NCBI GenBank assembly: GCA_029582265.1
Contig: CM055822.1
Span: 1,798,001 to 1,862,000, forward strand
Direction of reading: 5' to 3'
Source of the DNA: Zoroaster sp. YZ-2022
Taxonomy: Eukaryota; Echinodermata; Asteroidea; Forcipulatida; Zoroasteridae
DNA length: 64,000 bases
Of this stretch, positions 11,532 to 24,398 are shown piece after piece. The position numbers and the translations under genes are program-made. How positions within the stretch are numbered: the first letter of the stretch is position 1; the number at the start of each line of letters is the position of its first letter. The notes beneath the pieces were generated by a model. That model made no database searches. It was not told where the DNA came from and was given only the letters and a program-made list of their open reading frames with translations.

Positions 11532-14500
11532 AAATACAACCATACAACTTCATAAGAAGTCACAAAAATGTGATTTATTCAATATTTCTTCAAATATTTA
11601 TTCAATACTCAAACAAATAGTCGTATCGTATTTGTTTGTAGCCCATGCTACAAGTGATAAATGTGTAGAAGATTATTATGTGCATTTATATTTATCATGC
11701 AAAATGAACTTTAAACATGGTTAAAACTCCATCATTTCTGACCAAAATATATTACATGGTCAGCTCTCTATTATCTGAGAAAGAAGTTTATATTTGACTT
11801 GGAAGATGGTATAGACCAATCCTGCCTTTTGATCAAACGTCACATTTTAACCAATAGGGTCACGCCGGTCATAGGCTTTGCTTTTTTGATACGGGTGGGT
11901 GTCCGACATTTCCAGCGTTGCTAAGGGTGGGCATATACATAATAAGTAGGCATGGCTTAGTATAATGTAGCTAATTATATTTAATTGATTTTACATAGGC
12001 AAAACTTGCAAAACATGTAACTGTGGAATGTTTACTTAGGCAAAATTATGCATTTTCCCGCCATTTTCAAAATGACAAAATCTGTGTTTTTAGAAACATG
12101 TGAATCCTTAATGTACATACACCCTCTAAGGATTCCAGATTACTTCTAGTTCATAGAAAACTCCCGGTGACATAAGGACGTCATTATACATGTACTGAGG
12201 AGCTTAATTAGTTAATTTTTAGAAGTTTCCCACGGCCACTAGCTCAGATGGCATCTCCAGGATTTTACCTTTCAACGTACATTATTAATGTCCTGTAGCA
12301 AACATGCAGCAACCTCTCACTGTGTGGCTCACACGATGTGTGCGCTGACATTGATACGACTGAGTGCACACCACACTCGTTGCTCTTAGCAACCGAAAAT
12401 GGAATATGCCATTAACATAATAGGGGACAAAACTACTGTTAGTATACAAACTGGCAGAAAACAAATCATTAATTTTTTTCTCCGTGTTGTAACGAAGGTT
12501 TATTTCTAAAAAATAATCTGTGGTTATAAAAATAATATAGAATACATACAAAACACAATTTTACATCAAAACAATCACTACTACTACATTAATGAAATGA
12601 GATGTATACCAACACAATGTTACACTCTTTTTACGTGCATGTACATCATGTAGCATGTCCCGTTTATACAAATATTTTGTGTGAAAAACTAAAAGTCATG
12701 CAATGTAACTGTTTAGCATATTATGTTGTATTGGATTTTTTTTAAGGTATACAAAATGTTAATGAAAACTGAATGTCAATGTATTTGGTAATATTCTAGC
12801 TGATTAAACATCCGTGAATGTTGATAAATGTTTAAATTACAAAATGTATGTGTCGCTGATCATCTCTTCGTGTAAGTCATCGAACACCATCCGTAAGTCA
12901 TCAATTTACACCCCTATCAACTTAATGCAGTGATCCAGCTACAATGGGTCGAATAAAATAGGGAAAATACCTCCAATCCGATATACTTTGGGTGTATGTT
13001 TATCTCAAAGGTATATTTGTTATAAAACAAAAAAATAATGGTTTGAAACGAGTTCTTCTTTGGGACTGAAAGATGCAACGTTGTTTCGAGCAGGTCTAGT
13101 TCCCGCCCACAGAATCCGTGAATCATGTGGAAACGTAGTCCAGGCTATCAATAAACCAAAGGTCATGCTCTCCAAAAACGGGCTTCATGATTTTGACACA
13201 AAGAGTGCCCTTCTTTCCAGTCCACCAATCAAAATAGATTTTACATAGATTGAAAGCTTATTTTATCTAGTTATAAAACCGTGCGATCTAAATTGCTGTG
13301 ACCTTGCTGGTGAGTTTGCCATTCAATTTAGTGGGAAGACCCCCGGAAAACACGACTAAAAGTGTGGTGACCTCCATACAAATCCGAGAATTTCAGACCA
13401 AAAGCACTTATTTGAATAAAAAAAGTGCCCTTCTTTACCGTAATTATAAGAAAATGACACTCTTTTGAAAAGGAATACCTATATTTTCAAATGCCGAGCG
13501 ATCTAACATGTTTAACAAAGTTACTTTTCAGAACTTGAGAAAATAATCCTCCTAGCGAAGAGATTTGATGAGAATTTCCCGTGTTGAATAGGTCGCCGTA
13601 GACGGCGTTGAGCAGATGAACGCTAGTTTTTCATGTGGTATTTGTTTGAAATATTAAACGAATACAAATGGGGAGTACACTTATCTTACAAGGGAAAATG
13701 TCTTGCATCATCTATACGGACAACTCTTCTTCAAGTTAGATATCATCAACATTTGACAACAATTAAAATCAATATTTTGATTCTTAGAAAATCCCAACGT
13801 TATCAGCATTGGATGCACGCTCTACGTGTAATTAAGATGGTGGGTGGGGAGGCTACGTAATCTGTCGACTGAACTGTGCATTTGATCTTATAATGGAATA
13901 TTTAAAAAAAAATCTTATTACGGTAGTGCATACGAAAATAAACTTTACCCAGCGTCCCAATGTACTTTCCTGTAAGTTACTGTTAAGGTGTCATAGCGCC
14001 ATACACTTCAACATTAATTTATAAATATTTTACCTCTCTTAAAATCCACATGACATTTATCCCAAAACAGGATTGATTTTAAGTTAGGGGCTGCCCCTGT
14101 GCATTAGTGTAGATCTATGGTTTCTAGAAATACTGTGATAACTGCTTGAAACGAGGGATAGTCTGTGAAATTAAGATCGAATATTTTAAAGAAAGGAATA
14201 CAGACACGAAGAGACTCAGATGGATCATCCACCCAGTAAATTGCAGAATCTTTAATTTCGTTTTAAGGTCATTGTTAAAGTTAAACAATAAGTTTATATA
14301 GGTCTTAGCCTTGAGTTCTTTGCTCAATGCTTACAAAATAAAGAAAACAGATTCATGGCAAACTGTTTATGGCACACCCTTACAAACTGAAGTTCGCCCT
14401 CGCACCCAATTCAAAATCACTTCATCAATCCATCAATATGCTTGCTTTTTACTCCATTTTTGTTTTTCCACAGACGCAATTTGAAAAGCCTTCCGATGAG

Positions 14501-15440
14501 CTCTAATGAGCTTTTCAGGCAATCCTGCAGGTGTGTGTTCTGTGCAATATTTGTTTTGTCTGTTTCTATAATTCTTTCTTTGATCTTGATTTGTGTAATA
14601 TTGTGCTTTTGTCATTTTCTTCTTGTTATATTGTGTGTGTATGTCTTGTTTGTTTTGTGTCCTCGTTTTGTCTGCTTGTTTCTCTTTGGTTGCTCTTTTG
14701 TCAGTTTCTTTGCTTGTATTTTGTTTATTAAGTTCAAAGGCTATTCTGCAGATCCGATGTATACATTTTTATGAATTGAAATGTTATATTTTTAAATTAT
14801 TGATGAATTATATATTTTTGTTGAATTGCCTGCAGAATAATCTAAACAAAATAAACAAAAGAAGATCTGACGTCACGCTTTGAGGCTCCTGAATTACGCG
14901 TACAGCCAGCATGTTTTTCCCCCGGAGAGTCAATTAACAGTTGGTAGCTAGCGCGCAAATGAAACGTTCGGAGCCTGTCCTTGATAGGATAAAGACAGAG
15001 AACCAGTCTAAGCCCATACCAGCATGTGATATGTGTGTGGTAAATAACGAGATACGTTATTATTAGCCTTGACCAAGGCTGTTGTCGTAGTGCGCACTTA
15101 CCACGCGGTATTCCCAACCCGGCCCATACCGATTGCTAGCCAGAGAAATTCAGAACACACACACAGTGCGCCGTCCCCGGCCCTGGACACGTACACTGTA
15201 CAGCGAGATCAATAACTAAGTCGTGGATACGGTTGTGCATCGTGACTTCGTACGCGTTCGAACTCAAACAACAGCCTTGATGTGTTTCTTTATTTTCCCA
15301 TTGGAATTCTAATGGAAAGTCGTATGCAAGATGTGGGCGGTTCATTTTAAATGATGGCCAATTAAAGGCTCCTAGCTTTGACACTGTTTGATCCCACACA
15401 CTGCACAATGCATGGAAACACACTTCGTACATTAGCCCAA
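11532..15440. other. Non-coding flank of locus A
   Basis: No gene is supported here. The part up to about 12120 resembles the flank of locus B (about 50756-51050 and 52280-52540), marking the extent of the A/B paralogy. In B the two parts are separated by about 1.2 kb of unrelated sequence. The T-rich ORFs around 14440-14880 have low-complexity F/C/L/V composition and look fortuitous. Confidence 0.6.
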
Positions 15441-16138
15441 ATATGGACTCCGTCTCTGTACACGAAGGTCAAAGTCCGACCTGGGCTAGGTGTACATGTA
15501 CAGTACAAACATGTATCGCGCACAATGAGCAGTTGCTGGGCCAACCAATAACCAATGAGAATACGTCTTTGGTTTTTGAATTGAGCATATTGGCATTAAT
15601 GAACTCCGCCTTAGATTTTGGCATGTGCAGAAGCATCAAGGCGCGACGACGAATGGTGACTGATGTACATGTATATTAATGTACATTGTACTAGATGTAT
15701 ATAATATATATGTACATGAAGATGTATGTATATAGTATACATATGAATCCGTACACTGTATCCATGTGTTCTGGAGTTTGGATAGCTATAAAGCAGGGCA
15801 ACATTATGCGACCAAACCGTTCCGACGCGCCTTGATCAAGGCTACGTTATTATCAGTTATTGTGTATACTCTGAAAATTAAGCCAATGTACTATTTATAC
15901 TAACCTATACACAGGGGCGGTTCCAGGGTCTCGGAAAAGGGGGGTCACACTCAAAAACGTATGGTAAATTTATGCGCACGGTTATAAAAGTGGGGGTATG
16001 TGGGCCCTTTTACCCACCTGCCTGGATCCGTCAATGGCTAAACAAATAAAAAGGCATAAACATCTATCGATGTACGAACAATGTGCCTTGAATAATAACC
16101 ATCCGTCTAGAAGCCGATCAAAAGGGCCATTATCCATT

Positions 16139-16350
16139 CAGCGACGTAGCCAGTACTTTTTAAGTGGGGGGACACAGGGGGCTTGCTTTTCAGTGGGGGG
16201 GGGGGAGGCAGGGATATCGGTTTTTCCCTTTTCTTTTTCTTTTCTGTTTTTGGGACACTATCGGGATTTTCGTGGGGGGCACCTGGGGGGGGGGCACTGG
16301 AAATTTGTGGGGTCACGTGCCCTCAGGCTCCCCCTGTGGCTACGCCGATG
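16139..16350 (+). mobile_element. G-rich MITE (copy 1) with GGCGTAGCCA-type termini
   Basis: The element is bounded by GCGACGTAGCCAG on the left and CTGTGGCTACGCCG on the right, which are inverted to each other. The interior has runs of G, a T-rich centre and TTTTCAGTGGGG motifs. The same element is present in opposite orientation at 52561-52748. It has no coding capacity; ORFs across it are low-complexity. Confidence 0.7.
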
Positions 16351-17821
16351 TATCTATTTCAATACTTTAAATGTTTCATGAATTGTTTAATGATGCCATT
16401 AGCTGTGGAAGTAGACATGACTTATACATGATAATGAAGGTTTCGGATGTTTTTAAAGCCATTAATCAATATTATATGAACTGCTAAAGAGAGAGAGAGA
16501 GAGTGGAGTATAAAGGCAACATATCAGAGGGTAATGTTCAAAGGGATGGATCCCATTAAAGGATCTATGAAATAACATTTGTTTTCTTGAAAACACAATG
16601 AACAACATTGTCTCCATTTTGACGTCACTTTTCTACCACTTTTTAATTGCTAAATTGTGGGTGTTTTAATACATTTCCAATCCGCATAAACAATTAAATT
16701 GTTCCGATGCATAAGTTGTTACAGAGTTGTTATAAATCGAGGCCTCCAATCGACTTGAATCGCAATATTTGGCTCATTACAACTCCATGCAGTCTTACCA
16801 ACAAATGTTGTACCATGCCTTTAGGGCAGTTATGCTATTTTTCAAAAAATATCCGTGTATTTCCTTTTCAATTTGTGGAAAAAGAAAAGTAACATTTTCA
16901 AATTATACATTTTTACATGATATTTGCCAGAAATATATTTTTACAGAAATTAAGTCTCGAAATTAATTTATTGCTGGTATTAACAATACTTTTTAACAAA
17001 TATAGAATTACTTACCATCCTAAAGGACGTGTAGTATAAATGCAAAATAGTAGTTATTGCCCTTACGTTTCAAACCTTGCAGGTTCTTTCTCGAAGGCAA
17101 AAATATATGAAATAAACATACACAAGAGGGGGGCAGAAGTTAGTCAGGTGTGAAAGAAACACAAAAGAAGAGGACAAAAGAGGCTAAGTCAGGTACTTGG
17201 GACCGGACAAAAGTGGGATTAGATGTGAATAGTTACAATGTGGGCAGGAGAATTAGGCTGGAAGAAGTTTAAGGTAAGTGAAAAGCAAAGAGTCAGACGT
17301 GGGGTAAGCGGATATAACAAAATAGACAAAATAGACTTACAAACAAATCAAGCTTGTAAGTATTTTCGTCTGTTTTTCATAAGAACTCAGTTATGGAGAA
17401 TAATGGAGGACCAATTCCACATTAAACTCTAGCTCTACCCTTCTAAAACAATGGACATGCATATTGCATGTTGCTCTTTGAATATTCTTTTCTTATTATG
17501 AAAAAGCCATCAATATTGATGCATGAGTTTTTACAGAAAACTACATGTGTAACATGCCATTGAAGCAATGCTTTGTACTGCAACTTTTTTTTCAGCTGAA
17601 TTTTCATTCAAATCACTGTCAATTAATTGTGCATGCATGATTGAATTTCAACCATTTCATTACGAGCTGTGTAGAATTTTTAAAATTCATGCAATACTTG
17701 TTGAGATATTCTTTAAAAATATTAGGGGGAACTTAGAAGTTGTGATGGGTGTATGTATGTTGTACATTAACATACATGTACATGTATGTACATGTACATA
17801 CATGTATGTACATGAACATAC
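16351..17821. other. Non-coding spacer of the foldback element
   Basis: A+T-rich sequence with a short GA dinucleotide run near 16489-16502 and a TGTACATG-rich tract at the right edge (about 17760-17820). No gene or further repeat was recognised. Confidence 0.5.
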
Positions 17822-18235
17822 ATGCACATACATTGCCTTTATCAAGTCGCGTCGGAATGGTTTGGTCGCATAATTTCGCCCCGCTTCATAGCTATCCAAA
17901 CTCTTGCACACATGGACATAGTTAGTGTACGGATTCATATGTATACTGTATACATTCATATATCTACATGTACATATAATTGTAGTACCATGTACATTAA
18001 TGCACATGTACTGTAAATACAGTGACCATTCGTCGTCGCGCCTTGATACTTCTGTACATTCCAAAATTTAAGGCGGAGCTCATTAATGCTAATATATCAA
18101 AATTTAAAAACCAAAGACGTTTTCTCAATGGTTATTGGTTGTCCTAACAACTGCTCGCTGTGCGCGATGTACATGATTGTACTGTGAATGTACACATTGG
18201 ACTTTGACCTTTGTGTACTCCGTTTCAGTGTACAT

Positions 18236-20740
18236 GTATACATATGTGACCTGTCACCACAAAATGAGCTTGAAGTCGGAAATTTAAACAATTGAGTTCT
18301 TGGTATTTCTGGATTCAGTAGAACAAGAGCTTTCCAATGATATATAACACTTGGGGTTACAGCGATCCCCCAGACCACCAGAGGGGGATTTGCGGCTTTG
18401 TTTCCGTCTTTATTTCAAGTTGTTTGTCAGAACACGATAAAAGCTACCAACATAATTGGCCTGAAATTGGCCTGAAATTGAGGTTTTTAATTGTCTGATG
18501 GAACTGAAAATTTGGAATTCAATATAAGGAGATTTACAAATTGCAAATATAATAACAAAAACAAATTAGACCTCCCATCCGATTTTTCACTTTTCCCACT
18601 GTACTGTGGAATGGTATAATGCGACTTTACGCTCATTTCGTTGTAACAGGTCACATATGTATACAGTATACATATGTATACAGTATATCCGACTTGTTCA
18701 TAATGAAATAACTTCATCCTTTTGAAAGTGGATAGCGACACATTTTCTGAATCATTTACGTTATAAATCCAAAAATATCGGAGTCTGAGAGGGTCAGTGA
18801 ACAGATTTTCGTAATATTCTCTTGAAAGGTAAATCAGTTTTATTTTTTGGCGATCATCAGGGATGGGATGTCATTTCGTGAAAAAATAATTACACTTTTA
18901 ATTTTTCACTTTTACAAAATAACTTGAAAAAAGGCGTTTTTGTGTGATTATTAGTTAATGGAAATGTAAAAGGCCTGAACATTTATAATTTAACAAATTC
19001 ATGGGATATGCTGTTGCTTATTTCTTAGAAATTACCAAAACGTTCACATAGACGTCAGCTGTTAAGGATTTTGGGTATCCGGGGATTGTTCGTGGAGATG
19101 TATTGATAAAACGTTCAGAGGAAATTATTAATATGAGATATTGGATTTTCACTGGAATCAAACGTAGAATCTTCTATATAGGAGGAAAATTCAATCATTA
19201 CACGTGGCTTTAAAGGTCAACCTTTCTTGGTGTGAAACTGATGATGTTACTACTTCTCGTGTACTACTATGCGTGGATTATTTATTTTCTGTTATGTGTT
19301 TAAATAGACTACAATCGTCACCATGGTCGCTGTCAAACAATGGGAACCCATTTCCGTACGCATGAGCTAATAAGAGACCTCCTTTTGACCTCAGCGATGG
19401 CGCCCTTTGGGTCTGTGACATCATAAGCCATCTCTTTATTTTGCATTTGTAATATAATTATCCAGAGTAGATTATAACTATTTGGAGTTTCGATCGCAAT
19501 TTAAATCATAATATGAATGCAATAATAATAACATAATTTAGAATGTTAATAACTTTAATGTTCAATTTCAGATTTCAGTGTTCAATTTATTTAGGCCTAT
19601 GAGTTAAAGGTAAAGTATAGCTTTGGTAATTTAAAAATTAACCATCGAATTTGAATATAAAACTTACATAGTGTCAAGCTAATGGTGGTAAAAATCCATA
19701 CAGATGCAATTTTAATTAACGTTAGAAGTCCACGTTAGACATTTTTTTAAACAAAAACAAATTCATTTGAATGCATTTCCATTATTCTCTCGTGAATGAC
19801 ATAAAGTAATAAGCAGAAATGTTGACAGGTTTCTCCGAATAATGTATATCTTGATTAAAATTTAGTAAGCACACTTTTGATAATTTTTTTAACTAATATT
19901 GTACCTTCACTTAAAACCCACAACATTTAGCCCAAGACAGGATTTTTAAAGTTAGGATCTGCCCATGTAGATTAGTGTACTATTATTACTTATTACACAA
20001 ACCCAAATGATCTGATAAATGCTTCTAATACGGAATTTGTATCCGTATAATGTTAAAAATACAATCATGACGCGATTGCAGAATCTTTTTTTTTTTTCGT
20101 TTTAATGTCCTAATTATATAACCAAAACAATATGTTAATCCTGATCCTCTATATATTTTCTTTACTTTTCTATCGTAGTTTAAGTAACATACATGTTTAA
20201 AGGTAAATAACAGCAAGTACAAGCGATATATAGGCTATGCCTATATAGTTGTACATATTTCATGATATAACAATGACTCACTGTAGTGGTACAACCTTTA
20301 TGTCGTGGCCTGTAAATGGAAATAATTATAACATTCTATATCTTGTGAGGTTCGCCTAACTTAAGTATATTTTCCTGGAAAGTGTTTAAATTTACTAAAA
20401 TTGAAAAGTGAAACTATTTCTGTATTCTTTGCAATTTATATTTTTGCCTCAATTTTATAATAATGAACTTGGCCCTTTAAAGGGTCAATATTGTCACGAT
20501 CAACAGAGCATGGAATCGGAGTGCTAGTTTTATAATAACTCAGTGACTAAAAATAATACCCCACATGATAAGGTCATATTACGGTTGCTGCTGCATAAAT
20601 GATCTAGTAATTTTCAGTCACTGTGTTCATCTTAAAGTCTGCTCTGATCGTGACGATACTGCCCCTTAATGTGCATGATGTCAGTGTTTCTGGAAATTCG
20701 TAATGGTGGTGGATAGATGACGTAGTGCAAGCACAAACAC
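18236..20740. other. Non-coding, A+T-rich; no gene seen
   Basis: Only short unconvincing ORFs are present. A TATGTATACAGTATACATATG-like palindrome occurs around 18655-18685. Confidence 0.5.
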
Positions 20741-20744
20741 TGTA

Positions 20745-20875
20745 TAACACACCCAGTCATTGCTATATAGTGACTCTTCGTGTTGTCAAGCACAGTAGCG
20801 CACCAATACGTTGCTAGTGACTCTTTGCGTTGTCAAGCACTGTAACACACCCCATACGTTGCTATAGTGACTTTT
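20745..20875 (+). repeat. Tandem repeat, roughly 55-bp unit, about 2.3 copies
   Basis: Repeats of GTTGCTA(TA)TAGTGACTCTT followed by GTTGTCAAGCAC and a CACCAATACG-type segment. It lies about 120-250 bp upstream of the candidate signal-peptide exon at 20998, so it sits in what would be promoter or 5'UTR sequence. Confidence 0.6.
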
Positions 20876-20997
20876 ATCAGTTTGAAATTCATAGCTTTAA
20901 GCCAAAAGATTTAGAAATGAAATTGGAATGAAATTGGTGAACATCAAAACTGGATCCGACTGATTTCATCTGACAGGGTTTGTGCTTCTCAGTTATC

Positions 20998-21064
20998 ATG
21001 GGTACCCTTCACCATATCACTGGTGTGCTGCCTCTCGTGATTCTGGCGTCCATCGTGTTGGTTG
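20998..21064 (+). CDS. Candidate signal-peptide exon (possible exon 1 of locus B)
   Basis: ATG at 20998 encodes MGTLHHITGVLPLVILASIV and then LV, a textbook hydrophobic secretion signal, ending TTGGTTG|GTGAGT: a strong donor in phase 1. Exon 2 of the F5/8C genes begins in phase 1 (TT TGT TCA), so a splice to 48759 is frame-compatible. That intron would be about 27.7 kb and full of transposons. A short stretch near 28.92-28.97 kb resembling locus A intron 1 weakly supports the span. It could equally start an unrelated secreted protein. Confidence 0.45.
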
Positions 21065-22940
21065 GTGAGTTTTAATTTGCTTAATAAACCTAGATACAAT
21101 AAAACATAACTGAAATTTCGTTTCTGATCAGTTTGCAATTGAGTAGTTTAAGTTTGAGTAGTTTAAGTTTGAGTAGTTTAAGTCACTGAAAAAGATAATG
21201 AAACTTTTTCAAACGAGTACCGGTATGCTCGAATTTTCAGATAATTATCCTGAACGTTTAAATAACACCTTTTCTGTTTTTTCACTTGAGTGAAAGTATT
21301 TCAAGACATTTGAAGGCGATTGATCCATTTTGTGCTGCTTGGCTGTATTGATAAATTCACTGATAGCTTGGTATCAAACTTTTCAGTGCAGCAAAAAGGG
21401 GAACTATTGGCTTGTTATAGAAACTGTACCAATAGTGATTATATTAGGCATTATTTGTCGGTAAAAAACACCATGGAATAATGATTTAACGTCACTGGAT
21501 CATTGTCATTCGCGTGTGTGATTTAATATTGAGAAATTATTTAGAATTTCATATTTTTCACATTATGAGCCACTAAAGTATTACGCTATGGGTTATACTT
21601 ATACATTCTGTTTGGATTTTGTTGTATGGCGGGTGACATTATTAGCCACTTTGATATTAAATAATGTGCCAGACTAAAATATAGGCATTGCGTAGTAGTA
21701 ACATTTTGAGACAAAAATTAATTGGAGATTGACCACAAAGTGACAAAAACAATAAGAACTGTTTTATTTTATTATATTTTTTCAATGTCAATATATGCAC
21801 ACAAAACACATTAAAATAAAATAATAATATTACGAGTATAGTCCTGGCCCTATCTACTGCTGTTTGTGCTGCAGCCTTGCTGCTGTTTCTAGACAAGTTT
21901 CTGATGTATGAGATACCTGCTATATATGGGATAGCTCTTAGAGATGATACAATGAAAACACTGGTCTTATCTGCTAAAGAGGGGCTCTACGTAAATATCA
22001 ATAACCATATGTAAAATATTGTAAATGATAATTTTGTCTCAACCTATTAGTCTTCAGAAAAGCCTACGGTCTACTTGGGGAAAATAAATGGCCACTCGTA
22101 CGTTAACACGTGCACCAGCGCCGCTTTTTTGTATTATTTAGACAGTGTTTGCCCAATATTTGTTCACTGAAGGGTTGACTTTGCAAGGGCAACATCAGAA
22201 AGGCGATTTGTAACCATAAGGGGACCATGATTGTTTTCCCTTAGTAGTCCTAAAACTTTTCTGAATTAAAGACAAAAGGGATCGAAGAAATTGACTTTTG
22301 ACAATATTTTACAATATCACACAATTATATTATCTTATGACATACCGGTAACCGCTCTCAAAAAGGGTGCAATGTCCAATACTGTTATTTGTGTAGAGCT
22401 CCACTTTCAAATAATAAGCCGTACTATAAAATGTGTTTTCTACATTTTAGTAAATTTATTACTCGTTCACACAAATATTACCAGCTTAGATTTGGACGAT
22501 CTGAACGAATTTTCACAGTTAATATTTTGTTATCCTTGAGATGTATGGAAGCATACACAATTTCATGGTGTGTGAGGATGTGGCTTGTTTCGAAAGAAAA
22601 ATTATTGACCGATAATGAATGCTGCCTTGGCGTATCTGACAGAGGAAATTCTTATACGATCGAGTGAGCTTCATTTTCCACGTTTTACACAAATTTAAAG
22701 ACATGTGAGTGACGCAAGAACCTGTTGAGGTATCTATTGAAGCATTTTTCTTTCACTCAATCACAGAGCTGTATCGGTATTGCTATTAAAAAGCCAGCCA
22801 TGATATTATCATTTTGATAATTCAATAATTTTCAGAGAAAATTTAAATTATCACACCAGGTGAAGTTTTTTCCACAGACACGTCGGTGTATTACGGAGCC
22901 CCGAAGGGGACTTATGATGAAAACAAATTTACGTGCGAAG
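21065..22940. other. Putative intron sequence; 15-bp tandem repeat at 21139-21183
   Basis: Non-coding, A+T-rich. It opens with three copies of GAGTAGTTTAAGTTT. No gene or recognised mobile element in the remainder. Confidence 0.5.
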
Positions 22941-22944
22941 AAAT

Positions 22945-23355
22945 AATTTGAGTTCTATATTTCGTGCTCACGAAATCATTTCGTGCACTTGAAATAAATT
23001 TCGTGCACTCGAAATAAGTTATTTCGTGCACTCGAAATCATTTCGAGCGCTGGAAATCATTTATTTCGTGCACTCGAAATCATTTCGAGCGCTCGAAATC
23101 ATTTTGTGCGTTGAAATCTCTGCGTTCGCTGGATATCAATGGGTAACTCCTAAAATAGGGCGCCTAAGTGAATTGTGTCATCATTTAGCAGCAAGCTAGG
23201 AGCAAGGATAGTTAGACGATAAAGGGCACAATTACAAGGTGAGATTCTGGCGTAATGATTCCGAGCACACGTAATGATTTCGAGCACACGAAATATTATA
23301 TTTCGAGTGCACGAAATGATTTCGAGAGCACGAAATGATTTCGAGGGGACGAAAT
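22945..23355. repeat. Palindromic CGAAATCATTTCG minisatellite arrays
   Basis: Units of the form ATTTCGTGCACTCGAAAT are repeated about eight times at 22950-23115. Reverse-oriented units (CGAGCACACGAAATGATTT) recur about five times at 23255-23355. The two arrays are inverted to one another across a 140-bp spacer and each unit is itself near-palindromic, so either strand could fold into long hairpins. Confidence 0.75.
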
Positions 23356-23365
23356 GATCTAGCCA

Positions 23366-23635
23366 GCCAACTGTCATCGGGCAAGTTCGGTGGTTTAGAG
23401 GTTAAGACGTCTGCACTAGTAAGCAGGAGATCATGGGTTCGAATCCCGCCCAAGTCGCATGTGATTGTTTTTTATACAGTGCTATACACGTCTGTACAGG
23501 GCAAAATTAAATCAATTGTTTATCACCCGACGCAAGAATTTCATTACAGACACTCGGAAAGCACTGAGTACACAGTGCTATATACACACATCGGTGCAGG
23601 GCAAAATTAAATCAATTGTTTATCATCAAACTATA
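23366..23635 (+). mobile_element. tRNA-derived SINE (copy 2)
   Basis: Same family as 780-968: the shared opening CAGCCAA...ATCGGGCAAG, then GGTGGTTTAGAGGTTAAGAC (A-box-like) and GGGTTCGAATCCCG (perfect B-box type). The tail motif CAGTGCTATA...GCAAAATTAAATCAATTG appears twice, so the 3' part is duplicated in this copy. It is a SINE rather than a tRNA gene because the tail is retained and the body lacks complete pairing. Confidence 0.75.
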
Positions 23636-23659
23636 AATATGATATCACAACCTGAATAT

Positions 23660-23836
23660 CGCCCTCATTCAGAGGCTAGAGAAGGTCATTCTTTTGCTCA
23701 AATGTATTTCTTTAAGAAGCATGTAAAAGGTTTATTTCAGGCGATTATCGCTGTCTGTTTGAGACACATGATGGTGACAATGACGATGACATTTTGTTTC
23801 CCATGACAGCCTGTTTTGAGGCACGAGAGAAAGAAT
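23660..23836 (+). repeat. 177-bp inverted repeat, left arm
   Basis: Begins CGCCCTCATTCAGAGGCTAG and ends CGAGAGAAAGAAT. It is matched in reverse complement by 29007-29183, with the same length and about one mismatch seen in the parts compared. Outer flanks are ...TAT| and |TAT..., a possible 3-bp target duplication. Confidence 0.85.
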
Positions 23837-24367
23837 TACATACAATATTAAAAACATACAAAAGCATTTTCAATAAAATTTAATTAAAAAATATAGTGCA
23901 ACATTTACAGAAAAATAGAAAAATGGAAATATTTTCAAAAGATGGGGTATACGTTATTAGGATTCGGATAAAGAAAGACATAGCATGTTATCAAACCGTG
24001 TATGTTGGAGCTATACATAAAATGTTTATAAAGAAGGGCCAAGTTACGAAGCTGTGTGACATCATTTGATATCGAATAATTTGTACCATTTAATGTTTTA
24101 AGTTATCTACCAGTAAGAAGTTCATGATCTTTTTTTCCTAGCTCATTATAAATTACAGTTTGATAGACCACTATTCAATCTCAATAACTGCTTACAAAAA
24201 TTTACGGTAGAATGTGAGAAACATTTATAATTTCAAAATCCTAGAATTTACATCCATATCATATTGGAGCAGCTAGTGTTTCGCTGACATGATTGCTGCA
24301 GTCCTGGTGGTAGCCTCATTTTCTTTCTTGGTGTTGACGTCATACATAAATATTATAGTGGAGTCTC

Positions 24368-24382
24368 CCGTCGATCCGACGG
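24368..24382 (-). other. 3'-terminal stem-loop of the LINE
   Basis: CCGTCG/CGACGG form a perfect 6-bp stem with a 3-nt loop in the last 30 nt of the element, after the ORF stop. A structured 3' end would be a natural recognition site for the element's own reverse transcriptase. This is inferred from position only. Confidence 0.55.
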
Positions 24383-24398
24383 ATGAGTAGACAGGCAG

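Larger units (their letters stand above)
7500..11720. repeat. Segmental duplication, copy A (partner about 59.3-64.0 kb)
   Basis: Long blocks match the interval from about 59330 to the window end with only scattered substitutions. They cover all four exons and introns of the F5/8C gene and its 3' flank. Indel differences include about 170 bp present here (roughly 10185-10360) and missing in the partner, and a 694-bp element present only in the partner. The arrangement is either a recent same-orientation duplication or two haplotypes kept in one contig. Confidence 0.85.
15450..18235. mobile_element. Foldback element: inverted arms 15450-15855 and 17822-18235
   Basis: The left arm starts near CGTCTCTGTACACGAAGGTC and runs through ATGAGAATACGTC, GGCGCGACGACGAATGGT, a TGTACATGTA-rich stretch and TTTGGATAGCTAT. 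The right arm has the same blocks reverse-complemented in mirror order. Arms are about 400 bp, imperfect, with a spacer of roughly 1.97 kb. No transposase ORF lies inside; the spacer contains a separate G-rich MITE. It fits a non-autonomous foldback or long-TIR DNA element. Confidence 0.7.

Noticed and set aside
14440..14883. Overlapping F/C/L/V-rich ORFs resembling membrane proteins
   Set aside because: Low-complexity T/G-rich DNA open in several frames at once; no start context, splice signals or conserved motif.
17687..18064. Cys/Tyr/His-rich ORFs resembling secreted peptides
   Set aside because: They are translations of the TGTACATG microsatellite-like arms of the foldback element.
22945..23355. 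CRISPR-like array
   Set aside because: Units are near-palindromic and adjoining without unique spacers, no cas genes exist, and the context is eukaryotic.
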